A stretch of 13,769 nt of DNA, from assembly GCA_049515555.1 (NCBI GenBank), contig JBEKTY010000193.1, forward strand, positions 1 to 13,769, written 5' to 3'. Position numbers and translations under genes: made by a program. Below are positions 12,554 through 13,769 of this stretch, one piece after another. The stretch is from JBEKTY01 sp049515555 (GTDB lineage Bacteria; Planctomycetota; Planctomycetia; Pirellulales; Thermoguttaceae). The notes under the pieces were generated by a model. The model had not been told where the DNA came from, searched no databases, and saw only the letters and a list, made by a program, of their open reading frames with translations. Positions within the stretch are counted from its first letter, which is position 1. Each line of letters starts with the position of its first letter.

Positions 12554-13635
12554 TGGGCGGCCCCAATGTATCCGGCACACTCCGTGTGCCGCATTCTGCC
12601 ATCGGCACACGGAGTGTGCCGGATACGAGTTCGGCGCGGGTCTCCCGACCCCGCCGTCGCCCGACCGAAGGTCTTCGGGGCTGGGGAGACCTGCGGTCGG
12701 CCGTGTGGCTCGGTCGGAGACCGGCCACAACGCGGAAGAATTCGCAAGCTCTCCGTGTGCCGCATTCTGCCGTCGGCACACGGAGTGTGCCGGATACAAT
12801 TTGCTGGGCGGCAATTGCCGCGGCGGCTCTGCTGCCGGGCTGCGGGGTCCGGCCCGCGGCCGAGCCCGATTCGGCCCCAGTCGCGTCGGCCCATGGCGGC
12901 GTGGAAATGGTCGCCCTGCCCGGCGGCTGGTTCGAGATGGGCGCCGCCGATGCAGCCGAGCCGGACCAACCGCGGCACAAGGTCTACGTCAGTCCGCTGT
13001 CGATGGACAAGTACCCGGTGACGCAGGAAGAGTACGAGAAGCGGATGGGCCGCAACCCGTCGCACTGGCGAAGCCCCGGCAATCCGGTGGAGCAGATCCG
13101 CTGGCGGGAGGCGGCGGACTACTGCAATGCCCGCTCACACGCCGAAGGACTTCAGCCGGCCTACGATCTCCGCACCGGGCAGTGCAATTTCGACGCCGAC
13201 GGCTATCGCCTGCCGACCGAGGCCGAGTATGAATATGCCCTGCGGGCAGGCGCCACGACCGCTTACTTTTTCGGCGACTCGGCGGCCGACCTGCCGCGTT
13301 ACGCCTGGTTCAAACCCAACAGCCCCCGCGGCCCCCATCCGGTGGGCCAGAAGCCGCCCAACGCCTGGGGGCTGTGCGACATGATCGGCGGCGTCTGGGA
13401 GTGGTGCAACGACTACTACGCCGAAGATTACTACCGCCGCAGCCCGGAGCGCGACCCGCGCGGGCCGGCCGGCGGCCAGAACCGCGTCGTCCGCGGCGGC
13501 TGCTGGAACTCGAAGCCCGACGATCTGTGCTCCTCCTACCGCAATTACGAGATGCCCGCCTATACCGACATCTGCTTCGCCAAGGACATCCACGGCCAGA
13601 TCGGCTTCCGCTGCGTCCGCAGCCGCCCGCACTGA
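12553..13635 (+). CDS. FGE-fold (SUMF1/EgtB-like) lipoprotein, start region invaded by repeats
   Basis: The domain (about residues 117-357) has the FGE-sulfatase family landmarks: MVALPGGWFEMGA, KYPVTQEEYEK, YRLPTEAEYEYALRAG, GLCDMIGGVWEWCNDYY, RVVRGGCWNS and a final GFRCVR. It lacks the cysteine two residues after the RGGxW tryptophan (Ser instead), so it is probably not a true sulfatase-activating enzyme. A lipoprotein-type signal (ICWAAIAAAALLPGC, Cys at about residue 97) lies far from the ATG. The codons between are made of palindromic repeats (12567-12799) that keep the frame open. With the ATG at 12553 the protein has 360 residues and the signal is internal. GTG at 12787, inside a repeat, would restore a normal signal peptide (282 residues) but lacks a proper ribosome binding site. 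The gene may be mislocalised, use the GTG, or be decaying. Confidence 0.8.
   Translation: MGGPNVSGTLRVPHSAIGTRSVPDTSSARVSRPRRRPTEGLRGWGDLRSAVWLGRRPATTRKNSQALRVPHSAVGTRSVPDTICWAAIAAAALLPGCGVRPAAEPDSAPVASAHGGVEMVALPGGWFEMGAADAAEPDQPRHKVYVSPLSMDKYPVTQEEYEKRMGRNPSHWRSPGNPVEQIRWREAADYCNARSHAEGLQPAYDLRTGQCNFDADGYRLPTEAEYEYALRAGATTAYFFGDSAADLPRYAWFKPNSPRGPHPVGQKPPNAWGLCDMIGGVWEWCNDYYAEDYYRRSPERDPRGPAGGQNRVVRGGCWNSKPDDLCSSYRNYEMPAYTDICFAKDIHGQIGFRCVRSRPH
12567..12627. repeat. GGCACACTCCGTGTGCC palindrome unit, full copy
   Basis: Arms 12568-12591 and 12603-12626 are perfectly complementary over 24 bp, with an 11-nt loop (cattctgccat). It is the same core as the 8024-8108 hairpin. It lies inside the open frame just after the FGE-fold start codon. 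Confidence 0.9.
12628..12750. repeat. GGTCTCCCGACC-type spacer sequence between two palindrome copies
   Basis: It is built of short complementary pieces: gggtctccc with ggggagacc, and cccgaccg with cggtcgg then ctcggtcggagaccgg. It looks like a further palindromic repeat type, not like coding sequence for a protein, although the frame through it has no stop. Confidence 0.5.
12751..12799. repeat. GGCACACTCCGTGTGCC palindrome unit, 5'-truncated copy
   Basis: ctccgtgtgccg (12751-12762) pairs with cggcacacggag (12774-12785), then tgtgccggataca. It is a direct copy of the 12567-12627 unit that lacks its first part. The outer ends of the two copies (tgtatccggcacac at 12567 and gtgtgccggataca ending at 12798) form 14-bp terminal inverted repeats of the whole block. 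Confidence 0.85.
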
Positions 13636-13639
13636 ATGT

Positions 13640-13664
13640 AACCGGCACACGCCGTGTGCCGGTT
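13640..13664. repeat. Hairpin directly after the FGE-fold gene
   Basis: aaccggcacac / gtgtgccggtt, 11-bp perfect arms with a 3-nt loop, beginning 5 nt after the stop codon. It is a variant (cgcc for ctcc) of the GGCACAC palindrome family. The position fits a transcript 3' end, but no T-run follows. Confidence 0.75.
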
Positions 13665-13671
13665 GCCGACT

Positions 13672-13725
13672 GTAGGGTGGGTCGAGCGCAGAATGTAGGG
13701 TGGGTCGAGCATAGCGAGCCCCACC
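13672..13725 (+). repeat. Tandem GTAGGGTGGGTCGAGC repeats
   Basis: gtagggtgggtcgagc occurs at 13672-13687 and 13695-13710. The second is followed by atagcgagccccacc, which pairs back with ggtgggtc. It is the reverse complement of the copies at 35-60 and 13747-13769. Confidence 0.85.
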
Positions 13726-13746
13726 AAGAATCCGGGATGACCTGAT

Positions 13747-13769
13747 GGTGGGGCTCGCTTCGCTCGACC
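13747..13769 (+). repeat. GGTGGGGCTCGC-CTCGACC repeat, right-edge copy
   Basis: ggtggggctcgcttcgctcg then acc. It runs into the window edge and is in the same orientation as the copy at 35-60. Confidence 0.8.

Noticed and set aside
12567..12799. Possible CRISPR array from repeated palindromes
   Set aside because: Only two copies, one truncated, with a 123-bp structured spacer and no cas genes; interspersed palindromes explain it.
11597..12814. 405-codon minus-strand open frame opposite the propeller gene
   Set aside because: Its start lies within palindromic repeats and its sequence is low-information antisense of the propeller gene.
12553..13635. Sulfatase-activating formylglycine-generating enzyme as a firm call
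   Set aside because: The fold matches but the cysteine pattern of the active site is not kept and no sulfatase is nearby, so only FGE-fold is claimed.

Overview
The window looks like chromosomal DNA of a planctomycete, most probably of the Pirellulales type. The reasons are: GC-rich genes; two exported GH29 fucosidases next to a Tat-exported Gfo/Idh/MocA oxidoreductase; a lipoprotein-like FGE-fold protein; and intergenic gaps crowded with several families of short palindromic repeats. Placement below that level is inference.

Layout: (1) 1-378 is non-coding and begins with a repeat copy. (2) About 329-1888 is a visibly less GC-rich island. It holds a membrane-anchored TPR protein, a 79-residue Cys/His protein and a 45-residue stub that ends just after the DPPYG motif of a DNA methyltransferase, bracketed by an 11-bp direct repeat; it resembles the residue of a mobile element. 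(3) 2062-7505 is a plus-strand carbohydrate cluster: two alpha-L-fucosidase-family proteins sharing a homologous C-terminal module, then a secreted oxidoreductase whose start overlaps the stop of the second fucosidase (ATGA). A 143-bp inverted-repeat element and a second repeat type lie between the fucosidases. (4) 7506-8141 is debris: a folD fragment with an internal deletion and frame change, an orphan coding-like frame, and a hairpin with perfect 32-bp arms.

(5) 11299-8142 on the minus strand is the three-gene proton-translocating transhydrogenase operon pntAA-pntAB-pntB, driven by a near-consensus promoter (TTGACC, 16 bp, TATAAT). A roughly 234-bp palindrome sits between pntAA and pntAB. 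(6) 11561-13635 on the plus strand is a two-gene unit: an exported beta-propeller (PD40/TolB-like) protein and an FGE-fold protein whose start codon and Shine-Dalgarno are separated from its signal peptide by in-frame palindromic repeats. (7) The window ends in further repeat copies of the family seen at its start.

Functionally, the fucosidases would release L-fucose from fucosylated glycans outside the cytoplasm and the oxidoreductase could act on a released sugar; the transhydrogenase couples the proton gradient to NADPH formation. I found no convincing new defence, CRISPR or RNA system. The most unusual signals are repeat insertions into coding or operon contexts (12565-12798 and 9899-10132), an atypical GH29 catalytic position, and gene remnants not recognisable as intact ORFs (1741-1878 and 7512-7750).
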